In this document: piece by piece, positions 36,938-47,038 of the stretch
Layout of the letters: the number at the start of each line of letters is the position of its first letter
Position numbering within the stretch: the first letter of the stretch is position 1
From: Cristatella mucedo
Taxonomy: Eukaryota > Bryozoa > Phylactolaemata > Cristatellidae
Length of the DNA: 64,000 nt
Direction of reading: 5' to 3'
Assembly: GCA_009760855.2 (NCBI GenBank)
Contig: WPIO01000074.1
Coordinates: 831,001 to 895,000, forward strand
The notes under the pieces: model-generated
What the model saw: only the letters and a program-made list of their open reading frames with translations
Told to the model about the DNA's origin: nothing
The model's database searches: none
Made by a program: the position numbers and the translations under genes

Positions 36938-37482
36938 GAGTCAGTGTGACGAACTATTTTATTATCTTCTGTTAATGTATAAGTAAAATTAAGTTTTGCA
37001 AACTCAATATTCAAACGTATTACTACAATATCACGAGCGTAAGCAGCTTCTTCTTCATCATTAAAGTAGCCAAGGTGTTCTCTTTCTCCATCTATTCGTA
37101 TATAGGCTATGTATTTGTTTGCTCTTTTATGAAAGCTCACACCAATAAAATTAGATAATAAGCCTTCTCTTTTATGTTTATTTCTTTGATTTTCTGAATG
37201 AGCTGCTTCACGTAAATTCTCAAAACGATTATTTTGCCTATCATTATCAATGTGATCAATCTCATTCAAAGGTAGTTTACCTGTCATTATCAACCACGCC
37301 AATCTATGAGCACCATATAATTTTCCATCAATTTTTATTTGTCTATATCCACAATTATTTATACAGCCCGCTTCCGATCCAACTGTTATTCTCTGCCTTC
37401 TAGCTTTATTTGTAAATTTACCTGTTAGAGCATTATAATCAAATAATTCAAGAACTCTATCTCTTAGTTCATCTTGATCCAT
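36934..37482 (-). CDS. HNH endonuclease with AP2 DNA-binding domain
   Basis: Intact 182-residue frame. The HNH core spans about residues 57-92 (AHRLAW, EIDHIDNDRQNNRFENLREA): the His of the IDH signature, the Asn of NNRFENL and the upstream His are all present. An AP2-type domain follows at about 113-151 (GVSFHKRANKYIAYI, LGYFNDEEEAAYARD). This architecture is that of homing endonucleases of phages and large DNA viruses, which cut DNA and spread themselves by repair. The gene is convergent with the preceding gene (4-bp overlap) and lies between two virion genes with no sign of an intron or intein. ATATATAA directly precedes the ATG. Probably a free-standing selfish insertion. Confidence 0.92.
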   Translation of the reverse strand: MDQDELRDRVLELFDYNALTGKFTNKARRQRITVGSEAGCINNCGYRQIKIDGKLYGAHRLAWLIMTGKLPLNEIDHIDNDRQNNRFENLREAAHSENQRNKHKREGLLSNFIGVSFHKRANKYIAYIRIDGEREHLGYFNDEEEAAYARDIVVIRLNIEFAKLNFTYTLTEDNKIVRHTDS

Positions 37483-37529
37483 TTATATATAGTTTTAAAA
37501 ATGTTTAATATAATTCTAGTTTATATAGA

Positions 37530-38294
37530 ATGTATCAAGAAGTCATACTTGATCTATCCGATCATCAAATTGATCAAATTCATAAATCTAAGGAAGCAAC
37601 TTCTATAAGATTAAAACAGGCTGATTTAAGCGGTACTAAATCTATTCTTGTATCAGATACTCAAAAAAGAAGAATAGAAAAGTATAAGGCGAAAGGAGAG
37701 GGAATGCAGTTGAATTTGAGTCTTAAACAGTTAAAGGCAAATAGAAAACACGGCTCAGGTATTGTAGATTTAATAAATAAGATATCTGGAGGAAGAGAGT
37801 TTCACTTAAAGTTGCCAACAGGAGTAAAATCAGAATTTGTTCCAGATGGAAGTTTTAATAATACTAATAGATATAGTTATGCGGGTCCGGGAACAAAGTT
37901 CGCTCAAAGAATGGAACAAGGCTACCAAGGCGTTAATGATCTTGATAATCGTGCACTTATTCATGATCATACATATTCAGAGACTGGTGGAATGCCAGAA
38001 CTAAGAAGAACAGAAATACGGAATCTGTCAGACCTTGTTCTTGCTTAAAGTGCTGCCCGCATTGCTCTTGATCCTAGGCAGCCTGCTCATGTTAGGGAAG
38101 ATGCTCAAACAGTGGCTGCTATCATGGCGGCAAAAGCAAAATTGGGTTTAGGTATTGGTGGAATGTTAAACGATTCATTTGCAACTGATTTCTTAAAAAA
38201 TAAAGTAAACAATCCATCGAGTTTGAATGAGATAAAAAATTACGCCAGAGGCATTGTTGATAGAATGCTAGACATTAGCAGAAAAAAGATGTAA
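37530..38294 (+). pseudogene. Phospholipase A2-domain virion protein, one internal stop
   Basis: 254 codons in one frame interrupted only by TAA at 38046 (codon 173). Residues 1-80 contain two rounds of the motif common to Polinton/adenovirus-like core proteins (LSDHQIDQIHKSK; LNLSLKQLKANRKHGSGI). The PLA2 domain follows: Ca-binding loop YAGPGT at about 117-122 and catalytic pair HD at 145-146 in LDNRALIHDHTYS. This is the parvovirus VP1 type of PLA2, also known from adintoviruses, and presumably helps membrane penetration during entry. TTTATATAGA lies directly before the ATG. Distal residues are Ala/Lys-rich. Active-site residues are present, but the stop would remove the last third. Confidence 0.88.
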
Positions 38295-38354
38295 AAAAAT
38301 TAACTAACCTAACTAATCCAACTAATTTTTATTTTTGTTTTTTAAATCTAGTAA

Positions 38355-38834
38355 TCAGCAGGATTGAACTCTCCTCGTTTTACAGTCATAAACTTTAACT
38401 TGATCAAGTTTCAATCTAATGTTAAGTCTTTCTTCAGAGTTGTAAGAGTCTTTAGTAACATAACTTCCGTCGAGAACTCCAGTAATAGAAAAGTCACTTC
38501 CAAATTTATGAACTACATCAGAAATAGAACTGAACTTCAGTTGTTTATTTTTTTGATCAAAGAATATACTTGGCTTGATACCAAAATCAATTCGAAATCC
38601 AATTGTAGATCTTGTACTCAGGTCATATCCTTTGAAATCAAGTTTCTTACTCGACCTTTCTGCAATGTCTTTAATAGATGGCATTATGTCTTCTGTAATG
38701 TATAACCACATGTTGTAGTATTGTTTAGAATTTTTAGAAATCTTCTCTTCAATGTGAACTTGAGCTGGTTTTCCTTTTGGAATTATGACCGAGGCGTTTT
38801 CAAGAACTACGAATTTCTTATTTTGGATTTCCAT
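38355..38834 (-). CDS. 159-residue protein, unknown, intact
   Basis: Intact frame, starting three bases after CCCTTTATAG. The product has alternating beta-like segments (KKFVVLENASVIIPKGK; IGFRIDFGIKPSIFF; LNIRLKLDQVKVYDC), no transmembrane helix and a Cys near the C-terminus. I do not recognise the family. The composition is compatible with a small beta-rich or single-strand DNA-binding protein, which such elements need, but no diagnostic motif supports that. It sits between the PLA2 gene (convergent) and the protease gene (same strand, 30 bp). Confidence 0.6.
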   Translation of the reverse strand: MEIQNKKFVVLENASVIIPKGKPAQVHIEEKISKNSKQYYNMWLYITEDIMPSIKDIAERSSKKLDFKGYDLSTRSTIGFRIDFGIKPSIFFDQKNKQLKFSSISDVVHKFGSDFSITGVLDGSYVTKDSYNSEERLNIRLKLDQVKVYDCKTRRVQSC

Positions 38835-38864
38835 TTCTATAAAGGGTAAATAAATTTTTTTAAA

Positions 38865-39230
38865 TCAAATCAATAATCCCATCGTTGTTCCAAAATCAGT
38901 TAATTCCATTACTTTTAAGAATATTAGACACCTTCTTCTACAATCCTTCTGATTGAACTTTTGCAATTGAAACGTTTGAAAAGATGGTATATCACCAAAG
39001 TAACTTATTACCTCTGGCATTGGTGGTGCTCCAAGAGAATCAAAGTAAAAACATTTATTTCCTTCTTTCTTTAATGCGACCCAGTGATATATCGCAAGGT
39101 CTGACTTTCCAGTGTTACAAATAAGACATTCATTCTTTAAAGGCTTTGTCAGTTCATCTCTTGCAAAGACACCTCTAAAGTTTTTTATATCTAATTCTTT
39201 TATATAATTATTTATTTCTATATCTGTCAA
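38865..39230 (-). CDS. Adenain-type (C5) maturation protease
   Basis: About 121 residues open from 39230. The adenovirus protease pattern is clear: FRGVFARDEL near the N-terminus, catalytic His in YHWVALKK (residue about 49), the acidic residue in YFDSLGAPP (about 64), and Gln plus nucleophile Cys in NQKDCRRRC (about 94 and 97). It would cleave virion precursor proteins during maturation. No ATG begins this frame (the first usable codon is TTG), and the frame is open upstream to a run of nine T at 39243-39251 where the zinc-ribbon gene ends, so the two may have been one gene. The C-terminus after LIFL is unlike family members and could also be altered. Confidence 0.85.
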   Translation of the reverse strand: MTDIEINNYIKELDIKNFRGVFARDELTKPLKNECLICNTGKSDLAIYHWVALKKEGNKCFYFDSLGAPPMPEVISYFGDIPSFQTFQLQKFNQKDCRRRCLIFLKVMELTDFGTTMGLLI

Positions 39231-39238
39231 AGCTGATT

Positions 39239-39523
39239 TTACTTTTTTTTTAGTTTGTCTATCTCACTCTTAATCTCACCAATTATTTGTTGCTCACTTG
39301 ATCCTCTTCCAATCCTTCTTCCTTGTGATAAAGATCCTTCACCTACAGCAACTGGAACAGCAACTGGAGTACTTCTTAGTCTAACAAACTTTGATTTCTT
39401 TTTGCTACAAATTGTACAAATTCCTTTTACCATTCCCCGTAATCCTTTTGTGCTATCTACCTCAACATACTCTTCATGGATTGTATCAGTTGGTCTCTTA
39501 CACTTCATACAATAAATCTCCAT
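39239..39523 (-). CDS. Zinc-ribbon protein (DUF5679-like)
   Basis: 94 residues: an N-terminal zinc ribbon with YCMKCK and CTICSKKKSKFV (two CxxC pairs about 30 residues apart), then a flexible Val/Ala/Gly/Ser-rich linker, ending in a charged helix (SEIDKLKKK) that is cut by a stop in an A-run. Short ribbons of this type precede virion proteins in many Polinton-like elements. Here the linker runs straight into the protease frame. The start is 19 bp from the divergent ATPase start; the spacer is a near-palindromic ATATTATAATATAG. Confidence 0.7.
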   Translation of the reverse strand: MEIYCMKCKRPTDTIHEEYVEVDSTKGLRGMVKGICTICSKKKSKFVRLRSTPVAVPVAVGEGSLSQGRRIGRGSSEQQIIGEIKSEIDKLKKK

Positions 39524-39542
39524 ATATTATAATATAGAAAAA
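39524..39542. promoter_or_regulatory. 19-bp divergent start region of zinc ribbon and ATPase
   Basis: The spacer ATATTATAATATAGAAAAA contains the palindrome TATTATAATA and the TATAGAA motif on the plus strand. Both neighbouring starts are clear, so transcription signals must lie in the spacer or inside coding DNA. Confidence 0.6.
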
Positions 39543-40217
39543 ATGTCTTTGGAAGTTAAGCCTTTTAATTGCGGACAAGATGTTGATACTGGACATAAAG
39601 AACCACTACCTAAAGTTCCTATTAGAGCGTTAGTTTTAGGTCCAAGTGGACGTGGTAAGACACAGTTAGTAATGAATTGGATATTTTTAGGAAGATTGGA
39701 GTGTGATGTCTGTACTATTATTGCAACAACTTTAGATCAACCACTATATCGTACATTTATAGATATGACAAAAGAAAGCCCCTGCTTACGTTTGGGTTGA
39801 TGGAGTAGATGAAATGCCAGATGTTGATTCGTATAAGAAATTTAAGAATGTTGTTGTGTTAGATGATTTGATGACAGAAGATCAAAGTAGTATATTAGAT
39901 TACTTTACTAGAGGAAGACATAAAAAAATGAATGTATTCTACCTTGCTCAAGGATTTACTAATGTTCCTAAAAGAACTATAAGAAACAATATAAACTTTA
40001 TAATAATCTTTAAACAAAACAAAAAAGATATACAATATATAGACAAGAGTCTTATGTTGGTGATATAGATATAAAACAGTTTAAAGATTGGGTCGATTCT
40101 AGTACAAGGAAAATATTTGGTTATTGTGTTATAGATCTAACTAAAACTGAAGGTGAAGGAAGATTTTGGTCCGTTGATAAAGAAGGAAAGCAACTTATAA
40201 CTATTTTCAATAATTAA
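39543..40217 (+). pseudogene. FtsK/HerA-type DNA-packaging ATPase, broken
   Basis: About 225 codons. The Walker A motif GPSGRGKT is at residues 33-40, Walker B NVVVLDDL near 39.85 kb, and the downstream FYLAQGF sensor-like motif near 39.94 kb, as in A32-type packaging ATPases of Polintons and large DNA viruses. It would pump genomes into capsids. Frame changes occur near 39785 (between Walker A and B) and near 40045; the last segment stays open to the stop at 40215. ATATAGAAAAA precedes the ATG. The motifs themselves are undamaged. Confidence 0.93.
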
Positions 40218-40227
40218 TAGGTAAGGA

Positions 40228-41382
40228 ATGATTAACGGAAAGTTGTTTCAAAGAAAAAACAGACCATATGAAGGAAGCGTTCAAGAAGCACTTGATTTAG
40301 AAAACTTGCTTAGCAATTTGGATAAGTTAAATACCGCAACCATTCTTAACAATCGTGAAGAGATGGCTAGGATAGAAGCTGAAATTGTTGCTAGAGATCG
40401 AGTAGAACATAAACTAAATGAACGTGCTTTAGAGCATTCAAAAATGATTTAGGTGGCGTTGATTTTAATAAACTTAAAGTAATGAGACCTAAGCTTGCAA
40501 TACAAATGGAGAGTAATAAATTAATTGAAAGGGCGATAGAAGCTAAACCTAAAGCATCTCAAGATGTCTCTAGCGTTTTGAAAAAAAGCAATTACTGACA
40601 TTGCTTCTGGTGAACCTAAAAAAGCAACAAACAGAGTAAATCAAGCAAAGACTCGCGCAGCTAATCAAGAAATAAAAGAAATTCTCGATAGTGTTCAAGA
40701 GACAGTGGCAGCAAGTCTTAACATCAATCCATCCTCTGGAACTCCAAAGAGGAAGAAAGGGAGTATTGGTATACAAGAAGCTGAAGAACAACCTACCAAT
40801 AGCAATCCAAAGAAAAGAGGAAGGAAAAGAAAAACTGCTTTACCCATCGTAAGTGCTACAGAGCCTAGTGCAAGTGTTATAGGACCTGCTACAGAAACTA
40901 CGTCACCTCATTTTGCAGCTGCTATTGAGGCTACTTTACCTACAATTATATTTGAAGAAAACCCATTGACTATTAGGGGGGAATTAATTGAACTTACTAA
41001 AAAAACATCTATGGGAGGAATGAAAGTTGCTATGAGAGAAGATATAAAGGGAATTACAGAAAATAATATTGGAGAGAGAATTCAGAGGATCTTTATAGAG
41101 TTGACTGGAAAAGACAAAAGATCTAAAAAAGAACAAAGTATTTTAGATTATATATCAGGACTACAAGGGTCAAAAACAGGAGAAGGATTAAAAGTTGTTC
41201 CAGTGTTTGTTAAGAGTGATAAAGAAGTGTTTAATAAGAGTGATTTATGGTTGAGAGAGCATGCTGCTGGAAATAAAGGAGTTGTAAATTCAATCAGCGC
41301 CGCAGTAGATTATTTAGCCAGATATAGAAAAGCACCAAAATCTTGCGTTGCAAAAATAAATAATCTATTATTTAATATATAG
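40228..41382 (+). pseudogene. Basic AT-hook-like virion/core protein, broken
   Basis: Starts 10 bp after the ATPase stop. Three open segments in different frames follow one another (40228 to about 40445; about 40446-40575; about 40580-41382), with breaks near 40445 and at an A-run near 40575. The N-terminal third is helical and charged. The middle contains an AT-hook-like NPKKRGRKRKTA, and the C-terminus is a mixed alpha/beta region. The AT-hook and basic character suggest a DNA-binding core or scaffold protein. No family recognised with certainty. The stop codon TAG at 41380 is part of the TATATAG motif of the next gene. Confidence 0.55.
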
Positions 41383-41384
41383 AA

Positions 41385-42245
41385 ATGAGTGATCTTTTAA
41401 ACGTTAAAAAAGACATACTTAAAAATGTTGAAGTTATTAGAAAAAGTAGTCAAGTAAGTAAATTAGGTTAAGTGTTCAATACTATTGGAAATTCTAATCC
41501 ACTTAATTAACATATTAATACTCCTATTTCATTGAGAAACAGAAACTTAAAAGTTTGTTTTAAGAAGTTTGTTGGAAATTATTCTATAAAAAATATTACC
41601 ACTTCCAATAATACTTTTGTTTATAGAAATTCAGGTGGTTCAGAACAAACTGTAGCTATAGAACCAGGAATTTCTATAGTTGATAGAGATGACTTAAACA
41701 CAAGTATTGTTGATAGGATTAATAATTATATTACTCAAACATGATCCACAACTGATAAGTTTATAGTTGGTGTTGATACTGGCACTGGCCACTCATGGAT
41801 TAGTATGCCTACTGGATGGAGTTTTATTGCAAGAAAATCCTCTATTTCTAAAGTGCTTGGATTTACTAAACCTGCTTACACAACTGATACAAAGTTTTTA
41901 GAGTCATATCCAAATATCACACCAGTTATTTGTACTCCAAACGAAAAGTTTTATTCAGAAGAACAGGTAAGTATTGCTGATGTACAACTTGTTCTTGTTA
42001 ATTGTAATCTAGTTTCTCCTGGAACAAGCTTCATAAATGGTATGGAAACTCAAGCTTTAAGAAGTTTTGGATTTGATTTTTATCCGCGGGATACAATGGT
42101 TTACGAAGCAAATACACCTGAATACCATAACATTTCTACTGAAGCTATTAGTGATATAACTATTGAAGTCACTGATCAAAACTTAAGAGTGCTAGATTTT
42201 GGAGGAGAACAAATTGCAGTTGTTATAGAGATTATAGAAATTTAA
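41385..42245 (+). pseudogene. Minor capsid (penton-like) protein 1, three in-frame stops
   Basis: A single frame of 286 codons after ATATATAGAA, with stops at 41469, 41508 and 41742 and no frame change. The C-terminal half has the pattern EYHNISTEAISDITIEV followed by a DFGGEQIAVVIEI strand, typical of the jelly-roll minor capsid proteins of Polintons. VNCNLVSPG corresponds to the NCDIV-type segment in the next two genes. Probably a pentameric vertex or related capsid component. It belongs to a tandem trio with 42253-43217 and 43207-44065 but is the most diverged. Confidence 0.6.
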
Positions 42246-42252
42246 TATAAGG

Positions 42253-43217
42253 ATGACTATAAAAATTAACTGGTACATCTTGTTCAGAGTATAAAACATT
42301 ATACCCACCAATTATTTTAGGAGAAAAATCTGGATACAATGAAATTGGATTAAGAAGAATAGAATTTACTTATGTGAATAGAGTAATATCAAATGTTACT
42401 AAAAATGTGAGTAATAGACTTTGGTTTAAGTTTTCTATGACAGATCGTGATCCTCAATATATTGAAATTGATGTTGGAACAGAAACACAAAACGGGGTTT
42501 CGAATCCCAAAACTGCAGGAACTTGTGACAGTAACAAGATTGTTCTTGCTTTAAACACGGCATTAGGACTTAGGAAAAAGAAGCTGGTTCTTCAATATCA
42601 GCATTATTCAACGGAAGAAGTGGAAATGGAATAAGATTTCGTGTTGATACAGATGATAGAGTAATTATGCAAGTAAAGTGGCGATAGCGTTGTTCTTCTT
42701 GGGATTAATTCTATTGGTGAGGATAAAAAAAAGCTGAATTTTCTAGCATTGGAGATACATTAGGCTTTAACTCAAGCGAACAAGGAACGTTTGACCGCGA
42801 CATGGTTGGTGGAACTCCTTACGAAGCAATAGAAAAAGCTATGTATTTTGCTGGAACTTATAAAGCATGGAATAAAATGATGCTACCCGATAACAGTGGT
42901 GTAAAATGGATAAGCATTTATTGTGATTTGGTTGGTACAGAACCTTGTTATATATAGAGAAAGGAAAGGTGAAAGGAGTTTTAGAGCAATCAGAATCTTT
43001 ATATGTAATTGATACTGATGATATTGCTCCAGGACAAAAAGTTGATTTACATATTCCAAATGTAATGTACTTACCGACAAGAGGTGATATAGAAACATTG
43101 GGTGGTTTTAGAGTTACTTTAACAGATCAAAATGGAAATAGGCTTAATACAATTACAGACATTGTATTTACAATAGTTATTAAAAAAAGTAAAACAAGTA
43201 TAGAAAATGAAGATTAA
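42253..43217 (+). pseudogene. Minor capsid (penton-like) protein 2, broken
   Basis: Paralogue of the following gene: shared blocks include YPPIILGEKSGY, IGDTLGFNSSEQGTF, FAGTYKAWNKM, IAPGQKVDLHIPNVMYLPTR and GGFRVTLTDQNG. Frame changes lie near 42275, 42580 and 42955, and several stops near 42690-42730. ATATAAGG precedes the ATG. The last codons overlap the next gene's start by 11 bases, and the TATAGAAA start motif of that gene is inside this coding region. Probable jelly-roll minor capsid or vertex protein; the assignment to penton is by pattern, not by detailed alignment. Confidence 0.55.
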
Positions 43218-44065
43218 ACTAACAGGAGCTTCTAACACAGATTTTAAAGCTAACTATCCTCCAATAATGATTGGTCCTAAATCTGGTTATAAAAAATTGG
43301 GTTAAGAAGGGTGGAATTTACTCACACATATAAAAGCATTGTAAAAATTGTTACTCTTGAAGACGATATGCTTTGGTTTAAAAATAATCGTACAACAGCT
43401 AATAACTTTTCAGTTTCCATTCCACCAGGTTATTATGACAGTGTTAGAATTGTTGCAGCATTAAATAGAGGACTAGATGGAGCTGCTTCATATTACGATT
43501 CTAGTAAAAGGAATAGTACTGGAATTGCTTTTAGTGTTGGTGAAAGTGATAACATAGTTATGAAAGTAGTAGGTGAATACGTTGTTTTATTAGCAAGTGA
43601 CATATCTGGTGTCATAAGTAACATTGGGGATACATTAGGTTTTAAAACAAAAGAGCAAGGAACGTTTGCTCCTGATTATGATTATGGTGATGGAAGAGAA
43701 GAAGATAAAAAAATGAAAAAGCACACTACTTTGCTGGTACATACATAGCATGGAATAAAATGAAGTCTGTTATTGATAACGAAGTTGAGTATTTAAGTGT
43801 TGATTGTGATATAGTCGATCCTGAACTTAATTACGAAGAGAAAAGAAATGGAGTTTTTGAACAATCTAAATCTTTATATACCATCGATACGAGAGATATT
43901 GCTCCAGGACAAAAAGTTGATTTACATATTCCAAATGTAATGTGCTTACCTACAAGAAGTGATATAGAGTCATTGGGTGGTTTTAGAGTTACTTTAACAG
44001 ATCAAAATGGAAACAAGGTTAACACAATTAAAGATGCCATGGCTACAATAGAAATTTCAAAATAA
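43207..44065 (+). pseudogene. Minor capsid (penton-like) protein 3, broken
   Basis: Closest paralogue of 42253-43217, with the same order of blocks (YPPIMIGPKSGY, GDTLGFKTKEQGTF, VDLHIPNVMCLPTR, GGFRVTLTDQNG). Frame breaks occur near 43302 and at an A-run near 43710-43730. The N-terminal block LWFKNNRTTANNFSVSIPPGYYDS and the C-terminal strand series are well preserved. The two distal genes look like a duplication within the element, while the first gene is older. Role as for the other two: minor capsid/vertex or vertex-associated protein. Confidence 0.55.
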
Positions 44066-44073
44066 TATAGAGA

Positions 44074-44687
44074 ATGGCGGGTTATGCAAGGATTGGTCAT
44101 GGAAATATAAGTGGAAGAAAGTAGTATGGGTCTGGAGTTTTAGATAAAGTAATAGATGGTGTTGGAAGAGTAACACCTGTTTTAACTGGGTTAGCTGGTT
44201 TAAGCATGAGCATTGCTGATAAAGGAATTGAAATGCATCAAGCAAGGAAGATTACTGAACTACAAACAAAGAAAGAAAAGATTGATCAAGATTATGCCGT
44301 TAAACGAAGAGAGATGGATGATAAACTTGACGAAGAAAGAAGAAAGAAAGAACAAGAGTATGAACTTGAGAAACGAAAGAAAGAAGATTATTTTAGAAAG
44401 ATGCAGGAAATGGAATTTTGAGATTAAACGTGCAATGCTTGAGAAACTTAAACCAAAAACTAATGAAAAAAAAAGGAAAAATTGAAGAAGAAGAAGAAGC
44501 TAATTCAGAAAGTCTTAGGGAGAAAGACCCAAAAACACATAAAGAAATTGAGAAAGTAATACAAGGAAAAGCTGTTGTTCCTTATACTCCTCAAAGAACT
44601 GATGGTTATGGTGCGGGTGTTAGAATAAAAAAAGGAGCTGGTTTATATGTTCAACAATACATTTTTAGTTTTTTATATAGAGAAAGA
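44074..44687 (+). pseudogene. Coiled-coil virion-associated protein, broken
   Basis: ATAATATAGAGA precedes the ATG. A stop lies at codon 17 (about 44122), and the same frame continues to 44421 with a hydrophobic helix (VTPVLTGLAGLSMSIAD) and then a long Lys/Glu-rich coiled coil (about 44240-44415). After a frame change near 44420 an acidic segment (EEEEEANSES) and a glycine-rich C-terminus (GYGAGVRIKKGAG) follow. In the present sequence this last frame has no stop before the capsid ATG and runs into it in phase. Gene position just ahead of the capsid gene suggests an assembly or capsid-cementing role; no family recognised. Confidence 0.5.
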
Positions 44688-46309
44688 ATGGCGAGTGCAC
44701 CAATAGAGAATATAGTTGATTTAGGGGACCCCGATTTCCCTGATTATAAAGTTAGAGATTATCAATATCGTGAGTTTTTCCAAAGTAATGGAAATGAAAC
44801 AGATCATATTCCTGGAAAACTAGTTAACATTCACTATTCCTGGTGAACAACAAACATGTTATGTTTTATCTGACGCTTATCTTCTACTTGAAGGTAGAAT
44901 TGGAACTACACCGGCAAACGCTAAGTGATGCACCTGGTGTTTTAAAACGTGACCTTGCAGTTGGGCTTGTTAACAACGCAGGCGCTTGGATGTTTAACAG
45001 TATGCGAATTAGACTTGGTACAGAGGAAATTGAAAGCCCTTCACTAAAAGAAGCGGTTGGAAGTGTGTCTACGCTTATGGGTCTCTTATGCTACGCAGGT
45101 GATTGTAATAGAAACGAAGGACCTGCAACTGGTTGGAAAAAAGATGAAGCAAATGCGCTGGGTGATATGGTTTCTATAAACTATATAAACTATATTAAAC
45201 TATAAACTATAAAACTATAAATATATAATATATATAAATATATAACTATAAACTATATAAAATACCTATAGTTTATGGTTCCTATGGTTTCGGGAAAAAC
45301 CTATAGTAGTCCTAATGCAGTAAAACAGTGGTGTAAGCATTAATACTAATACAGTGGTGTAAGCATTTCTAATGGAGTTTGTTCAAACATTGGATTCCTT
45401 CATAGGAGAGCTAGCATAAATGGTATTATTGACCTAGGTGCAGATGTAGGTAGTTTTAGCATTTCACTTCCATTAGCAAGAATTTCTGGTTTTTGTGCTG
45501 ATATGAATAAAATTCTTTATAACATTTCTTTTACACTCGATATGACTAGAGTGGGTGGAAGTGATCTTAATGCTATTGTGACAGGTCCAACAGGTCTTGC
45601 TACAAATACTTTAAATGCAATACTTACTAAAAACGGAGGTAATGCTCTAGCCAATTGAAATGGTGCTTATTCAAGTTTTAAAATTGCAATGTCAAAAATG
45701 AGGGGAATGGTTCCATGTGTAACTCCTAAACTAAGTATTTTGAAATCACTTGCTGATATCTCAAGTGAAAAATTAAAGAAAATTAGACTAAACTACAGAG
45801 TTAGACGATATGAAAATATTACAATAAGTCCCCTTAATCAAGGCACTAAATTTAATAAAACATTATCAGTTCAAAATAACATGGATAAAGTTAGATGGCT
45901 AATCGTCGCAGCTCAAAATTATAATAAATATGATAGCTACACAGGTAATCCTTATACTTACAACCATTGTGATATTAAGAGTGTTGTTGCAACTTCTAAT
46001 GGGATACAACATTATCCTGCTGTTCCAAGAAAAAATAGTAAAAAGTGCAGTGTTCTACACAATGTATGGACTTCATAACATTTAGAAAGCAATATCTTGG
46101 TATTAACAAAGTTATTGAATCAATTGGTATTAGTTACCTTGAATGGATGTCACTTTATCCAATTCATGTTATTGACCTTCAACACAAGGATGCGGCCCTT
46201 AGAAGAACAACAAGACTAGATGTAGCAGTTAAATTTAATAGTCTTTTTACAAAATGATGGAACTCAAATAATTATTCACTATTTAACTATTGCCGAAAAC
46301 ACAGCATAA
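44688..46309 (+). pseudogene. Major capsid protein (double jelly-roll type), broken
   Basis: TATATAGAGAAAG precedes the ATG. Segments in order: the N-terminus to about 44840; YVLSDAYLLLEGRIG in another frame to about 44930; then LVNNAGAWMFNSMRIRLGTEEIESP (44.97-45.03 kb) with a following STLMGLL; an AT-rich tandem insertion at 45175-45275; GFLHRRASI and FSISLPLARISGFC (45.40-45.50 kb); SFTLDMTR; and a C-terminal domain to the stop at 46307. The pattern 'NNA-x-x-F-x-S-x-R ... EIESP ... ST-M-G-L' and 'PLARI-x-GFC' is that of Polinton double jelly-roll major capsid proteins. At least four frame changes and a TGA near 45656 disable it. Confidence 0.85.
45175..45275. repeat. AT-rich tandem expansion inside capsid gene
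   Basis: Degenerate repeats of the type CTATAAA/CTATATAAA interrupt the major capsid frame. They are unlike the GA/TG/TA microsatellites of the flanks. A small direct repeat (CAGTGGTGTAAGCATT twice, about 45328 and 45351) follows. Confidence 0.7.
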
Positions 46310-46319
46310 CTAACATCTA

Positions 46320-47038
46320 ATGGAAATGGCTCAAACTTTACTTGTACTAGAGGAGTATTTGCGTATGATGAAAAAGATATTTAAAAATATAATAACTAAA
46401 TATAATGCAAAAAAAACAAATTTTATACAATGTTCGGATGAGTGGAAGAGGTCTATAAAGTTAAATATTGGTGGATCAGAAGTGTATTCAGTTTTAGGAA
46501 ATGATATTATATTTGGTTCACAAATTGATTGTGATGTAGAATTAGTTTCAAATAGAAAACTAAAAAATATATCACTAACTCTCAACCTATGAGATTTCCA
46601 CAAATTTTATTTGGTAAAGTATTCGAACCAATAGCAGCTAAATTTCTAGAAATGAAGTTGAATAGAAGTATTAAAAATTCAAATGAGTGTTTTACTAGTG
46701 ATGGAGTTTATCGCTATTCACCAGATGGAATTATAGATGAAGACACTATAATAGAAATAAAATGTTTATGGAGCCGTAGTATAGTTGAAGATTTTATACG
46801 AAAACAATATCTTGCTCAATGTCGTCTTGGTTTACATGTTTTAAAACTTGGTAGATGTTTCTATTCAGAATTTGAAATATTTGTCAATGGATTAAATTGG
46901 GATGATGTACCTAAAGATTATGTTGGTGCAGGAAAAGTTAGAATTCCAACAAGTTATGGTTTTGATAAGCCGATTAGAGAACCTCTTTTTATGTTTTTAC
47001 TTAAAGATGAGAAGTATATGGTAGATTCAACAATGTAA
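46320..47038 (+). pseudogene. YqaJ/lambda-exonuclease-type nuclease, broken
   Basis: Two overlapping frames. The first (46320-46592) contains NIGGSEVYSVLG, the N-terminal YqaJ signature. The second (46589-47038) contains KVFEPIAAKF, YRYSPDGII and IIEIKCLWSR: the Asp of PDG and the E-x-K of EIK are the metal-binding residues of this PD-(D/E)xK family. The frame changes near 46590. Another open segment continues in a third frame to 47205 (FRFISIIPVVKKVL) and may be the original C-terminus. Such 5'-3' exonucleases process DNA ends for recombination and occur in phages and large eukaryotic viruses; here it would act in replication or repair of the element. Confidence 0.8.
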
